Assembly: GCA_015847255.1 (NCBI GenBank)
Contig: JADLZK010006454.1
Span: forward strand, 1 to 64,000
Origin: Hyparrhenia diplandra
Taxonomy: Eukaryota; Streptophyta; Magnoliopsida; Poales; Poaceae
DNA: 64,000 nt
Direction: 5' to 3'
A program made the position numbers and the translations under genes. Each line of letters starts with the position of its first letter. Within the stretch, counting starts at the first letter, position 1. The notes below the pieces were generated by a model that did no database searches, was not told the origin of the DNA, and saw only the letters and a program-made list of their open reading frames with translations. This document shows positions 11,200-24,700 of the stretch, one piece after another.

Positions 11200-12590
11200 A
11201 TTTGTTAATCCGGCATATCAGGATCGTTTCGAATTCTCATCGTCGTCCCGTTCCACCGCTCTAGAATGTCTATCTCCTGTTCGTTTGTGGCACGAGAGCG
11301 ATCGGTCAGATGCATACAGCCGTACCGTACAGCACGCTCGGTCAACTCAACGCCTGCGACTCGATCCATCGTCCCTGACGAAACACCCTGACGAAAGAGA
11401 TAGGAGCAGATTAGACTCATAATAAAAGAGTAGAGATAGCGAAAATGCGACCACGACCAAAATACTCCCTCTCTTTACTGTGTACGCTTTTATGGATCCC
11501 ACAAGCCAGCCGGGAAAGGAACAGCGGCACGCAGCCACCGCCACCGTGGTCGTTTCGCCATCTTCCTGCCGATTTCACGCACGTTTCGTCCGTCCGTCCG
11601 TCCAAGCGGAGTCTCCCGGTAGACCCGACCCGTCTCGCGCGTGGCGTGGCGCCCCCAGTCGGCTGGCGAAAGCGACGCGTGCCGAACTGCCCGACCGGCC
11701 GGTCTCGGTTGAGTCGCGCGCGGCTGCCTGCCCTGCCCAGAGGTCCCAAAGGTGACGGCCCTCCCTCTCTGTGCGTTCCGTGTCACACTGTCACGTCACG
11801 TCACCCTCCCTCTCTTTCTCGAGCGCAATCGTGTTGCGTCGTACTCGTACCACACGCGACGGGTGAACGTGAACGCACGAGAGGAAAAAGGCGTGTGCAC
11901 GAGGCACGTTCCGCAACTGTGCACCCGGCCGTCTGGCGCTCGCTGCTGGCGTCGTTTTCGCGGCACGAGGTCTCGTCGCGCCGTTTTTTAATAACTTTTT
12001 ACAGTCGTCGGCGATGTTCGATCGACTTTTTCTGAGAGAGATGATGGTCGAGGAGGCTAGATAAAAGTAAGTGGAGGCTATTATGAATTATAATCTACTT
12101 ACTATGTATAGTACTACTCGTGACCGTAATGTAATAGTATTAAATTAGCTAGTTGAACAAATGCAAGATGGAATATGTTTTCTAGCAAGTTACTGTCCCA
12201 CCTAATTCGCTTTTGACTGACCTGCCAACTGCCGCATCGATGGATGCTGGATCGTTTGGTCTTTACGCTAGCTGATCAAATCAATGCAAATTGAGCATGC
12301 AAACACTTCTAACTCGTTTTTGATGCGGCGGTCGAGTCCAACGACAAACCAACGCGTTGGAGTACGTACGCAGATGCACCTACACACCCACCACCCACCT
12401 GACTTTCAAACATATGCTCACGTCACAACTCGTATGTAGAAATACGTAAAAGGGATCGCTTGTCAGTTCCGTTTTGTTATTTTCCTCGAACTCCTAGATT
12501 GCAACCGGCCAATGCAAAAAGAAGAGGTCTAGATGATGAGCTTGTGGTGGTTAATTACCTTCCTTTACAAGCGTTGAAAAGAAAAGGATT
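11200..12590. other. No gene recognised; GC-rich island
   Basis: About 11500-11990 is GC- and CpG-rich with long overlapping open frames on both strands (for example 11445-12035). These frames carry no motif and look like composition artefacts. The island resembles a promoter or 5' UTR without an attached gene that I can identify. The rest is AT-rich. Confidence 0.4.
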
Positions 12591-12592
12591 TA

Positions 12593-12831
12593 CTCCTCCG
12601 TTCCGATAATTGCGATTCTTTGACTCATATAAGCGTGTGTTTGACGCCGCGTCTTATTCAACTTTTTTAATAAATATTACCAAATTTTGTTATGACTTAT
12701 TACATCACTAAAGATATTGTAATGACGTTTTGCTTGTTTTATAATTTACATAAAATATTTGAATAAGACGAGCGATCAAACACGCTTTATATGAGTCAAA
12801 AAAAATTGCAAGTATTGTGGAACGGAGGGAG
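12593..12831. mobile_element. Stowaway-type MITE with long inverted repeats
   Basis: The left end CTCCTCCGTTCCGATAATTG and the complement of the right end (CTCCCTCCGTTCCACAATAC) are matching termini. The inverted similarity continues through gactcatataagcgtgt on each side. TA flanks both ends (12591-12592 and 12832-12833). The 239 bases could fold into a near-complete hairpin. No coding capacity. Confidence 0.85.
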
Positions 12832-13089
12832 TACTCCTATTTGGGCGATACCATACGTGTACACAACCAAGTCAACAACGACACGTCACACAAGGGAAGC
12901 TTGTGGACAGTACTCCTTCCTCTGTCATTACATGATTGATCAGTCTCTCTTTCCTTATTAGATTTCTTGTCACTCTCATATTCCCCACAACATCGTGAAT
13001 TAACTTAACTCTCTCTATGCATTCTTGTAAAGATTTACTCCCCCACAGCACAAGCGAACGAGCTGGGTGCAATATGCATGGAACCCATC

Positions 13090-13700
13090 AAGACTTGTTT
13101 TTATTTGGAAAGATCCGGCATAACCATTGATAATAAGATAGCATACAATAGAGTTTAAGGCGCAAGTAGCGCCTCCCCAAACCAGTCTAGACCGAGGCTT
13201 ATTTACAGAATTGATTTCTCACTAACATGTTCTACAACAAAAAAAGGCCTACAGCCAAGCATCCTGCTAAAGACCATTGTTGCGTTGCGTCTTTGATCTC
13301 TAAAAATGCCACCCATTCTGTTACCTATATGTTTGTAAAGATGATTGTGTTCCATCGGTTCGACTCCACAAAGTCGGGATTAGAAGTGAATGTTCCATCT
13401 TCCGCTTGCACCAAGTGCTTGAGTGAACCAATCCTCCAAATCCCACTCTTCTTGCCACATGTTCGACTTCAGGCTATTGCAGGAACTCCACTCGGCGTCA
13501 GTTAGCTGCCACACCGACCGCGATAACGAGCATTGAAAAATAGGTGTTGCGCCATCTCTAGGCTCCTTTTCACATAGAGCACGTAAGTTATTATATTCCG
13601 GCCTTTTGTCTGGAGCGAAACCAAAGGAAGAACTTGCATTGTGATGTAGTACTCTTTGTTTTTCGAGGGCAAGACGTGACCTAGCAAAGTATATAAGGGA
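13090..13700 (-). mobile_element. LINE (L1-type) 3' remnant with zf-RVT domain
   Basis: Read on the minus strand, about 13380-13590 encodes CALCEKEPRDGATPIFQC then SLSRSVWQL. This has the Cys-x2-Cys...Cys...W spacing of the zinc-binding domain (zf-RVT) that ends reverse transcriptases of plant LINEs. After it a degenerate PTLWSR segment matches the family's IPTLWSRWKHRN-like tail. No upstream reverse-transcriptase domain is seen, so this is a 5'-truncated copy with stop codons, typical of L1 insertions. The His of the motif is not conserved. Confidence 0.6.
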
Positions 13701-13749
13701 ATAATTAGGCTACATGTTTCAAACACAAGACAGCGTGTCAAAGCATCAT

Positions 13750-14740
13750 GGAATCAACTAATCATGTGATCAACATGAAAGTACTAGTATTTGTAGAAAG
13801 AACGGGTCGATCAACAAGCATTCAAGAAGGAACGGAGGAGTGTCCAATCCTCCTGTCCGCCGGCTGCATGCGCGTAGGAGTAGTACAGCCCATACAACAG
13901 ACCAGCCCTACGCCGTGGCTTTCGCGGAACCTGGGAGGGGCGCGGGCGTCCGCATCTGGATGGGTGCCGAGTCATGACTCCTCTGTCGCGCCGTACGTGG
14001 GCGGTACCCCGTGAAAAGCTGCAGCACGCGCGGCGCCGTAGTCCTGTCCTGTCGAGTCTGTCGACCATAGTAGTACGTACAGTACACAGCCGGCGTTGTC
14101 TGACGGCCCGGGGCGTCCCACTGGACACGCCTGCGCTAGCCACTGGGCTTTTGTCCAGTCCAGTCCACCGGCTGCTACAGCCAAAGGCTGATGCTAGATT
14201 CTGCTCCTTCCCAAGAAAAAAAAAAGAGGCGATCACAGCACGCGCCAGTGCACCACGCGGGGGCATGAACGACTCGTCAGCGTTTTGGTTGGAACCCCTT
14301 TTTCGGCGAGCTGGAATTTTCGAACACTGTTCTTTTTTCTTTTCTTTTCAAGGGGGCGACAACGACGACCTTGAGCACCAGCGCAATGTACACCACGCGG
14401 GGGCATGGACGCAATTTTCGAACAAAGAGGCTCCTCCAACTCCAATCGAAAGTACGTCCGCGTCTTCTTCCAGGACCCTGTTGCGCCATATGCACGACTT
14501 TGGAACATCTCCACACTCCGTGTAGTACTTGCGAACCTTTGTTGGGTTAATCAGAGTTTTTTTTTTCTGAAAAGAAAAGTTTATACGGAGAAGTATTATT
14601 GGCTGACCCTTCACCGCTTCACGCGAGGCAAGGAGGCACGTCTCCCAGTCCCCGCTATACTTCCCTTGCCACACTGCGTGGCCGCTGCGGAGTCGCAGAC
14701 TGAGCTAGGTCCTCAACTTTGTTCCTCGCCGCACTGAGTT
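13750..14740. other. Unassigned sequence with a short direct repeat
   Basis: Open frames on both strands (such as 13811-14266 minus and 13974-14525 plus) have no recognisable family. The word accacgcgggggcatg occurs near 14255 and again near 14392, each time followed within 75 bases by attttcgaac, so a segment of roughly 140 bases seems locally duplicated and diverged. Confidence 0.35.
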
Positions 14741-14951
14741 TTTAATTTTGCAGATTAAAACTTACATGCATAAATTTCTTTCCTAGTTTGCCGAAGACTA
14801 GTATTACAAGGCGTGCTCTTTTGCTTCGTTATGTCGATAAATTGGTAAGACAATGTGTGCATTTCATTTGGAATTGTACATGTTGATGACACTACCTTTA
14901 GTCACATTTATTGAGCACGATAATTTCTTAGAGGTGGATGAAGATATATAA

Positions 14952-15110
14952 GGCCCGGTTTGGTTGAAAAGTCCTACGACTTAAAAAAACTCTCTCAAAA
15001 AGGTATTTCTAAGGACTTTTTAGTAAAAAAAAGTTTCAAAAAGTCTCTTCCTATTTGGTTTCCTAGGGACTAGTCACAATAGAAAAAAGTCTCTAAAACC
15101 AAACATGACC
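14952..15110. mobile_element. Small MITE (GGCCCGGTTTGGTT termini)
   Basis: The left end GGCCCGGTTTGGTTGAAAAG and the complement of the right end (GGTCATGTTTGGTTTTAGAG) are imperfect inverted termini. The interior of about 120 bases repeats aaaaagtctc-type words. Flanks are both tata-rich, so the target duplication is ambiguous. No coding capacity. Confidence 0.65.
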
Positions 15111-15532
15111 TATATATATAACCGAGATACTTATGTCCTTTAGAAATCAGCGAATAGAAACTCAGATGATTAAATTTCTTTTTATAACTATATTTCAAAT
15201 ATCAATATTGCATCTCAACTATTTATATTGTAATTTGGTAAGTTTAAGATTTATTATGTTATTTATTGCCCATGTAACGAATTATGTTCTGAGTTTACAA
15301 TTATTTACCAAATTTATAAATGTTTTTTTTTTTACCGAATTTCATGTGAAATTTCTTGTGTGGCCTATGCAAAAAAATGAAAAAAAAACGCTAATAATTT
15401 GTTCTAGGATTTTTTTTTTTGTCCGCCACTGTTGTGGGCTATCTTTCTTTGCTTCAAGCCTCGAACAATGAAGTAACACAGCCCAGAAGGGTTAGACCTT
15501 CTCTCCTTCTACAAGCTGCGGCCCATATGATA

Positions 15533-15608
15533 TGCTTCCTACTCAGGGCCGCGAGAAACGCAGCCAACAATGCTTCCTACTCAGGGCCGCGAGAAACGCA
15601 GCCAACAA
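15533..15608. repeat. 38-bp tandem duplication upstream of TSK
   Basis: Two identical 38-base copies (starting tgcttcctactcagggccgc) sit head to tail at 15533 and 15571, about 175 bases before the TSK start codon and just upstream of the E2F-like site. Perfect identity means recent duplication or an assembly artefact. Confidence 0.9.
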
Positions 15609-15643
15609 ATTATTAGCGAAACTGAGGCGGCACCCCGAAATAA

Positions 15644-15653
15644 TTTGGCGGGA
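15644..15653 (+). promoter_or_regulatory. E2F/DP binding site consensus, TSK promoter
   Basis: TTTGGCGGGA matches the plant E2F consensus TTTSSCGS exactly. It lies 130 bases upstream of the TSK start codon. Many plant replication and repair genes carry such a site and peak at G1/S, which fits the role of TSK. Confidence 0.65.
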
Positions 15654-15782
15654 GAATCACCCTCCACTGGTCATTTCGGCATTTCCCCATATATCCCTCC
15701 TTGCCTCCGACGGAAAACCTGGGTGGAGAAAAGAAAAAAATAGAAAAAAACAGGCATCGGATCCTCAACCCTAGCGGCGGCG

Positions 15783-18700
15783 ATGGCGCGCGGCGGCGGC
15801 GGGCCATCGAAGAAGGAGGAGGAGGAGGAGCTGCGTGGGGCGAAGCGCGGGTACAATGAGGCGGTGGCGGTGGGGAACCGGGAGGAGGAGGCGCGCTGGG
15901 CCAACGTCATCGGCGACATCTACAAGCGCCGCGGCGAGTACCGCGTGGCGCTCAAGTGGCTCCGGAAGGACTACGAAGTCTCCTGCAAAGGTACCTCTCG
16001 GAGCGGCGGCACATCCTCCCCTCCTGCCAGTCGATCGGCGAGGTCTTACTCCTCCTCGGCCGCTTCAAGGAGGCACTCGAGTACCAGGTCACTCCTCAGT
16101 CCTCACATCCCACCACCCGCCTCGCTTCTCATTACTTGCGTACCGAGTACCGACCGGGACTGCGTCTTAATGAAATACGGGTGAATAGCCTGATTGCAAA
16201 AAAAAAAAAAAAAAAAAAAAAAGAAAAAAAAAGAGCTGGGCTGTGCAGTATAATGCTAACGCATTCCCACTTGCAGTGTTAATTTCGGTGCTGCTTCTTA
16301 ATGAAAAACGGGTGAACGGCCCGATCTCGAAAAAAAAAGTAATTTCGGTGCTGAATTTATGATTTTTTGGAGGCCTATTGATCTGGCTGGGCATGTATTT
16401 CAACTGCAGTGTCAAGTGTAGGGTTTGGTTGTTCTCAAATCATGTTATTAGGCAGTGTGGAAATAAATATACAATTGAAACCTGCTGACCTTCTGGTAGT
16501 GCATCTGTACATTAAAGTCATATAATAAACTGTTTGAAATGACTGATATTTAGTGATGTGATCCCCTGCCTCGATTTGGCCTATATTTGGCTTGCAGTGT
16601 TGGGTTTAGGGACATGTTGATTGTTTTAGTTGTTTCACATGCTTATTGACCTTGGATTACATTACTGATCATGCTGTATCTACCCTGTCATAGTACATGT
16701 ACATCTATCAAGAATTCAAGATATGATCATTAGGTGATTTCGTCACTGTATCTGTGGTGTTAATTGTTAAATGCTAACCTCTTGTTATAGTTGGGATGCT
16801 AAGAATTGGAATGATACTCAGACCTCAACCTCACTTTATAACCCACAATTTACACACTACCGATTTTGCTACATGAACTCAAACTACCATTTCCTTGATG
16901 TCTGTTGGCTTGACAGGAGAAGCATCTAGAGCTTGCAGAAGAGTCTGGTGACCTCGTTGAGCAGCAGCGAGCTTCCACACAGCTTGGGGAGAACATATTT
17001 TGAGATCCTTCTGAAATCTGAAAATGATCATGATGCCATAAGAAATGCAAAGAAGTTTTTTAAATCTTCATTGGAGCTGGCAAGGACTCTAAAGGAGAGA
17101 CACTCTTCTCAAAAAGTCGAACTTTCTAAAAGAACTTATTGATGCATACAATAATATGGGCATGCTGGAGCTGGAACTTGAGAATTTTGAACAAGCTGAG
17201 AAACGACTTAAAGAGGGTCTGAAGATATGTGACGATGAAGAGGTAGATTCATATGATGATGCTCGCACTAGGCTTCATCATAATCTAGGAAATGTTTATA
17301 CTGGACTACGGAATTGGAAAAAAAGCCAGATATCACATCAACACTGATATACAGATATGTAAAAGAATACGCCATCTTCAAGGTGAAGCAAAAGGATACA
17401 TGAATCTGGGGGTTGAGTTATCGAGAACTGAAATATGATGATGCAAAAAATTATTACAATAAAGCTCTTCAAGTAGCAAAATCCTTGAAAGATGAGAAGG
17501 ATCTAATTGAAGAAATTAGCCAGAATATTGAAACTGTTACAAAAGCAGTCAAAGTATTTCAGCAGTTGAAGGAGGACGAACAGAAGCTAAAGAAACTTGT
17601 CCGAGACACTGATAATGCTCATGGAACGTCTAAAGAGAGAAAACTCCTCCTTGATCAGCACACATTGCTGGATAATCTTATTGAGAAGGCCAGCGAGATA
17701 TTTGCCTGGGAAAAAGTAAGCGGACTGCATGGTAACTAGTACATGATTTTTTGTCAACTTGCTATAAACTTGGACCATCATATCCAGCAGAATTTATTTA
17801 TTATTTTTTGATCTTATTCACTAGTAAGATTTTTTTTCCATATCTTATATGACTGAAAGAACTGAGACACAATTGTTCCTTTTTTTGGGTAAGTTGTTGG
17901 TTTTATCTTTTGAGTTGCAGTTCTGGAACTGTATATGATCTCTCCAAAAAATAACTGGTTAGCTGAATCTGAACATAAAGTTTAGTAAAATAGGAATTAG
18001 TGTTTTGTTTGTCAGAAATATGGATGTTTTATTTGGATCCTATTGCTAACTTATTTACAACATTAGGGATTATAATTTCCAACTTAGTTACCTGTATTTT
18101 ATGTTTGCACTGCACTCTGTTAACCTGAAACTTTTCTGAGCAATGCAAAGAAAATTAACTTGATTTGATGGAACTAGCTCTTAGTGTTCTAATATTAGAT
18201 TGGTGCCAAGGGAAATGGTTTGGTACATAGTCTTTGTGTGACCAGCTTTGTCAGAAAAGTCAGACTCCCCATTCCCATTTTGAAGTCCTGAGACATAACA
18301 TAAACGTGGGAGCCTGATAAACCAATCATAGATAACTTTCATTTGTCATATTACGTTTGAAACCAACCATTGATCAGTTCATTTACTTTCTGAATTTTAG
18401 AACTGAAATGATTAAAGCATTGTGCAAATAGGACAAATGCAATTATGCTCACAGCTCACCTCACTAGTATCAACATTGCACTGAGGTGCAATATAATAAT
18501 CTCATGACTCATTCATGTAACTATTTGTTCTCCAGCACAAGGAATTCTCAAAACGGAAGAAAAAGGTAGCAAATGAACTTAACGATATGGAAAAGTTGAG
18601 TGATTCTCTTCAATGGATAGGGGATTCATACCAAAAGCTTAGAAACTTCAGTAAAGCTCGTAAGTGGTACATGAAAAGTTGGGAAAAAATATCATTCAAT

Positions 18701-21700
18701 TGGGAACTTGGAGGTGAGTCACTAGTCTATATGTCTTCATTTGTATTTGTGAATATGCTGTCATGGCTCCTACTAGTATGTCCACCTTGATTCTGATCTC
18801 AAATTGTGCCCGTCTGACATCTGAGATATGTCCTCTTTCAGGGACAAGCATTAGCGCAAGTGAACATTGGCAATGTTCTTGATTCTTGTACCAACTATAT
18901 TGGTGCATTGCAAGCTTACAAAGAAGGTTACAGGTATATTATCTTGATGTTTTCATTTCCAAAAGTCAGAAGATCTTAAGTAAACTTGCATGCTGTGATC
19001 TTAAGTAAATGGCCATGAACAACACATAGGACATGACATTGGAGGCTTTATTCAGTCGTATTTCTTTTAGGCATTTGAGAATCCATTTCTTGTATTAATG
19101 AAAACTATACATTTTCAAACTTTGCGATTTAGAAATGAGAAAGTGTGAAGTGCTGATATTTTTGATTTTAGCTGCATCTTTGGTTTTAGATTGCACCAAT
19201 TTTCTAGGGAAACACTGTATATATCAAGGGATTGAGCTTGTCCTAAACGACCAGCATTTTTTATACATTTAACATCAGCTCAACTGTATTGCAGAATGCA
19301 GAGTTTATTTATTTAATATATCATATTGCCGTTTTAGCTTTTGTGTCACATTACTGTGTTGGGCCTGTGCCCGTGCCACCTATGATCTATCTTTTTAATA
19401 ATTAACTGCTCTTGTCCTTAACAGCATGGTGTTTCCATCTTTAGTTTCTGATGCTTACATCATATCATATGCAGGATTGCTGTGGAAGGAGACCTACCTA
19501 ATGTGCAACTTTCTGCCCTTGAGAATATGCATTACAGTTATATGATCAGATTTGATAATGGTGAAAAAGCCAAGTAAGTCACTCAGAACAGATTTTGCAC
19601 AAAAGAATTTTATTTTATGGAAACTAAAGGGACTTCCTCTTTCAGGAAAATACAGGAAAAAATAAACAATCTGAAGCAAACATTGAATCAATGTGAAGCA
19701 AGGGATACTGTTAGTGACTATTGCTCAGAAACTGACACTGAAGGTGGTTGCGCATCAGATAATATGCTTGATGCTGAGAATGACTATGGGCAGGCTGCTA
19801 ATAACTACCCTGAGGTACCTGATGATGATGTTACACTTGCATCACTCGTTCATAGGAGTGGGAGCTCATCCAAGATTAAGGCACCCAAGATACAGAGTTC
19901 TTCTAAGAAGGTTGATGAACTATGTGATGTGGCTGAAGGCACTAGGACAGTTTTAAGTAGATCCCGTGCTGATCACTCTGTTGGCCGAAAACGTGTCCGT
20001 GTGATCTTATCAGATGATGAATCTGACGAAAATCCTGAAATCATTCAATTAAAAAGGACATCAACTGGTCCAGCAGATAGTATGCCAATCTCAGGTACAA
20101 CCTTGATTAGCATTGCATATTCATATGTTGGAATGGCTAAAATTTGCCTCCTAGTTGTATTGACTCCTCATTTTCGTGGCCAGCAGATCATGGAGCAAAC
20201 AACAGCAGAACCCAGGTAACAAAACACTGATGATCCTTTTCCTTTAGGCTTATGTTCTTGACTGGGAATTGAAATCTAAGCCATATTTGTCAGGGGTCGA
20301 CGTCCCATGGGCATAGAGTTTGTAGGCTAATATATAGCAGTTTAAATATCTATTTATAGTTTGAAACAGTATTGCTTTACCCAAACACACTCAATATATC
20401 CCTCTCTCCAGCTCCAATTCCACGAAATCTTGTATAGTATATCCTCATCCAAGATTTTTTTTGGACCTGGAGATATGCCAAAAGGGCCAGGATGTGGTTT
20501 ACAGTATCTGCTGGTTCTTTTTTTCTCTCTCGAATACAGCATCTGCTGGTTCTGTTTGGTTACACCAGATGTTGATAGCAATATAAAGCAGTCAGTTCTT
20601 GACTTCTTATTGTACTTATCCTGAAGCACCAGATATTGAGAGCTTCTATCCAACTGCAGGATACCTTACAACCTAATCAAACAAGGGATGCACCCTGTCC
20701 TGCTGAGGAGAGTATTTGTTCATTCAAATCAAGTAGTCCTATTGGTCATGCTTTTGAAGGCATAGGATTAGGTGCTTCAAGTGTAGGAAAGGGATCAGTG
20801 TCCAAATCAGCAGCAAGTGGTTCCAAGTTCAGTACTCCTGGCTCAGACAGTCTGCATGAGTGCCAAAATGTTGTTGGTCTTCAATCCACAGATGCTGATA
20901 ATGTAAGTATTATAGCTACTTCTATCTTTCCATGCTTTCAAAAATATAATTCCTCGAGAACGCCAGCAAGTGAAAAGCATCAGAAATTGTTATATCCACC
21001 TGTGCTTAGTTTAGTGGAAAATTTCTGTGATAGTATATTGTGTTCAATTCAGCCAATTACTCTGATCCGTCTACACGTGCTGATGTACTAAAACAGACCC
21101 TCAAACGTAACATGACATTTATTTTTTGGATAATACTTTGTGAACTGGGGCAGCTGTCCCCTTCCCCCGGAGGGCTGATCTGGCATCTGAGATTGAGCCA
21201 TGCCATAGGTCAGAGTAAATTAAACATTAAATCGAGCTGCTAACCTTCTCAAAGGCTGCCTTTAACCTTTTACTACCATCACTCCGTATCACTTTGCCAC
21301 CTTTGTGTATGTACAGTTACATGTCTGAGACAGTGTTGGTTCGAGTGTGTCTTGTTGTCTTATTGTTTGTGCGGTGTTTGCTCATGCAAATTTCTTTTCT
21401 CCCCTTTAATAAAATGACACAGTTCTCTTTCATGTTTGAGGAAAAAAAAGTAAGAGGCACTTCATGATATTTATTTATTTATTTGAAGAAGCAGGAGGTG
21501 CATAGTTAAATCTGATGAATCTGTGCATACTCTTTAGCCCCAGACCCTCATAAGGCATTTACTTGCTAGTTACCCAGTTACTCCAACTATGGATATTCTG
21601 TGGAATAAAATAGGATGTTTCCTCTGCAGCACTTTTGGCCCTTCAAAATCGGTGGCCATCGGGTTTACTTGGATGGACGCGCTTGTGTACATGAAGGTGC

Positions 21701-24700
21701 TTTTAGCATTGACTCTCTCAAAGTTGAATTAGCATGTGTATATTATCTTCAGATTTCTGATGAGAAAAAGGCCAAAGGTTTGTCTTCTAAGTTTTGCTTA
21801 CTTGTCAATTACTGTTTACTTTGTTGCCTTTGCATTTGTCCTACTTAGCTTGGTTGGTCTTCTATTATTGGGACACCTACATTTTTTTTTCTATGCTTGC
21901 TGATGGGATCTTTCATTCATATTTTACTTTCTAGGTCTATTACCTATCATTGGGCAACTCAAGTTTTGTGGAAAGGTATTGGAAGATGCGGCATCCATAT
22001 ATTGTGATGATCAGCCTGCTTCCGAACAAGAGTGTATTGATGTTGATATTGATGGTATTCATGTTCATTGTCTTTTTATAGAATGGAGTACCTTGTTCTC
22101 AACTATATTCTTAGGACTACTACTCTTGCATATATACTAGGACACATGAAGATCGTTTGGCATGTTTGTTTCCCTTGCTCTCCTTGCCTAGTAACCTTGC
22201 TGGTAGGCAAGAAAAAACTTCCAGTGGACAAGAGCCTATTTGTCTATTCTCAAATGCAAGCGAACCCTTGTCCAGAAACCCACCTTGATTCTTTGTTGCT
22301 AGCATAGGATATGCATTAACAAACTCAACAATAAAAAAATGTCTAATACACAAACAAAATAGATGTGATTTATATACTGCATCATACTAACCTACTACAA
22401 TGCAGTGCCAAATAGAAATATAGAATATGCAATTTGTATACTGCATCATACTAGCCTAGTGCAAATCTAGAATGCAGTGCCAAATGGAAATATAGAATAT
22501 GCAATTATATACTGCATCATACTAACCTACTACTATGCAGTGTCAAATAGAAATTAGAATATGCAATTTATATACTACATCATACATTCATACTAGTAGC
22601 CTACTACAATGACTGCCAACTTACCAACTGCTCCACTGTCTTGTAATGACAATAGGAAAAATCCTTAATAATGTTCCTATCCATCCAATGCAAAGAAACC
22701 TTCCTCTTTATCTGAGTATAAAGTTTCCAGTGCAGGTTATGACACTGCCTCATACATGTTTAGTCTATCATTGACTCATCATGGTTTACAGTACTAAGTT
22801 CACTCTTAAGGGGCTATCGATATATGGCATGTAGCAGCAGCTCTCAACTTGGGTTTCCTTATTTAGGAGCACTAAACATCTTCCATAAGAAAATATTAAG
22901 GTTCTCAGTCTAATTTTTGTTAGTAGTCGCTGTGAGGATTTGAGTTCTGGCTGGAAGACAGGCTTTTACTTCTGTCCGCTTTAAATTATTTTTGGATTCT
23001 TCAGCACCCATTGTGTACTTGAGCTTGTCACACAGAGCACACCTGCTAGATGCCTATATCTGTGTTTTCTTTCCTGCACCACCACCCCTTCCCCTGCGTG
23101 TGCCCCTTTCCCCCTCTGGTTCCACTGACGAAGTTCATTATTTTGCATAGAAACGCATCATGATGAAACTGTCAAACATTGTTTCCATATTTTTATCAGT
23201 GAATATCTTCTGACGTAGCATATTTTTAATGAAGATTGGGTGCCAAAGCGTCTGATGAAATTGTATGTTGATTTCTGCACGAAGTCCTCAGAACCACCCA
23301 ATAAAAAACTGCTGATGAAACTATATGATCTTGAGGTAAACATTTTAGATATGCATTTTCGTGTGTTGCATGTGAATGATAGTGTACAAAGGCAGCTCTA
23401 CTTAACTAATGCAAATTGCAAAATATGTTCCTTCTATTTTCTGGCAGGTATCTGAAGATGAAATCATTGTTTCTGATTGCGGGCTGCAGGATAGGTCAAT
23501 TGCCCCCTTTCTTGATGCCCTAAGATCTCATAAAACAATAGCAGTTTTGGATCTTTCTCATAATTTACTAGGTAGCCTTTTTTCCAGTAACTACAGGCAT
23601 TTCATTTCATAATTACTTTGACAGTGCTTTATAAATCAGTGACAGCTAAATGGTTGTTTCTTTAGGCCCTTGTAGTGCAGCACATAACATGTTCTAGCAG
23701 TCCCCCTTTTATGTAGTGCTTTGTGCTGTTCCAAGCATTTAAAGCAGTGACTTTTGTAGCCTTTCAAGGACATTATATTGAATCACTCAGTAGTTAGTAA
23801 TTCATTAATGATTGTACTGCTTTGTGGTTTAAATGTGAAGGATGGTGTAGAATAACTATGCTCTTATACTATGGCTTGTTGGACTGATTTGTTATTCCTG
23901 CCCATAAATCTCAGGAAATGAAACAATTGAAAGACTTCAGCATATATTTGCTTCATCAAGTCACACATATGGTGGATTGACTCTGGATTTACATTGTAAT
24001 CGATTGGGTCCAACTGCTTTATTTCAGGTTTTTACAATCCCATAAACTTATATCTGTCAGAGTGCAATTATGATACTCCTATCACCCCATCGGGATTTTG
24101 GCTTGAAATTCTTCTGCACATTTGTAACATGCGTCCTGTTTAAAAAAGATGAGGGAAATCATTCTAGCATATGTGGTGATCTGACACACTTTCTTAATGG
24201 AGTTATATTACAATAATGCAAGATATTTAAGCCATTTCTTCGAGGTCCACTAATATTTATTTATCAAAGGAAGACCTTGGGTCTTCTTGCAAAATGGCTC
24301 TGGAACAGCATACAAAAAACCTGATGAACAATTTTTAGTTTCTAAAGATTTCTTGATGCTGTGGTATTTTTAGAAATTAATATTTCTTATAAAACAAACT
24401 CTAGAATCCTCTTTGGCTGAATCTGCTAGGGACATTTTAGCTGGTTACTTGTTTTAGTTAGTTTGTTTTTCGTTCCAAGTGATCCACTTCTTGACACGAG
24501 TCAACATAAATTCTCTTGCTTTACAACATATATTCTTTAAAATGCTAAGCCAATTTTTGCCTCCTTATTTACTGATGAATAGATATGTGAGTGCGCTGTT
24601 TTGACCGTTCGATTGGAAGTACTTAATCTATCTGGGAATCGCCTCACTGATGCATGCAGTTCTTACCTTTTCACAATCCTGCAAAAATGCAAAGGTATGT

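Noticed and set aside
11445..12035. 196-codon open frame in a GC island
   Set aside because: Overlaps equally long frames on the other strand, is rich in Arg/Pro/Ser and has no motif.
22320..22612. Regular repeats considered as a CRISPR-like array
   Set aside because: Units are contiguous and about 60-75 bases without unique spacers, inside an intron of a plant gene; this is a minisatellite.
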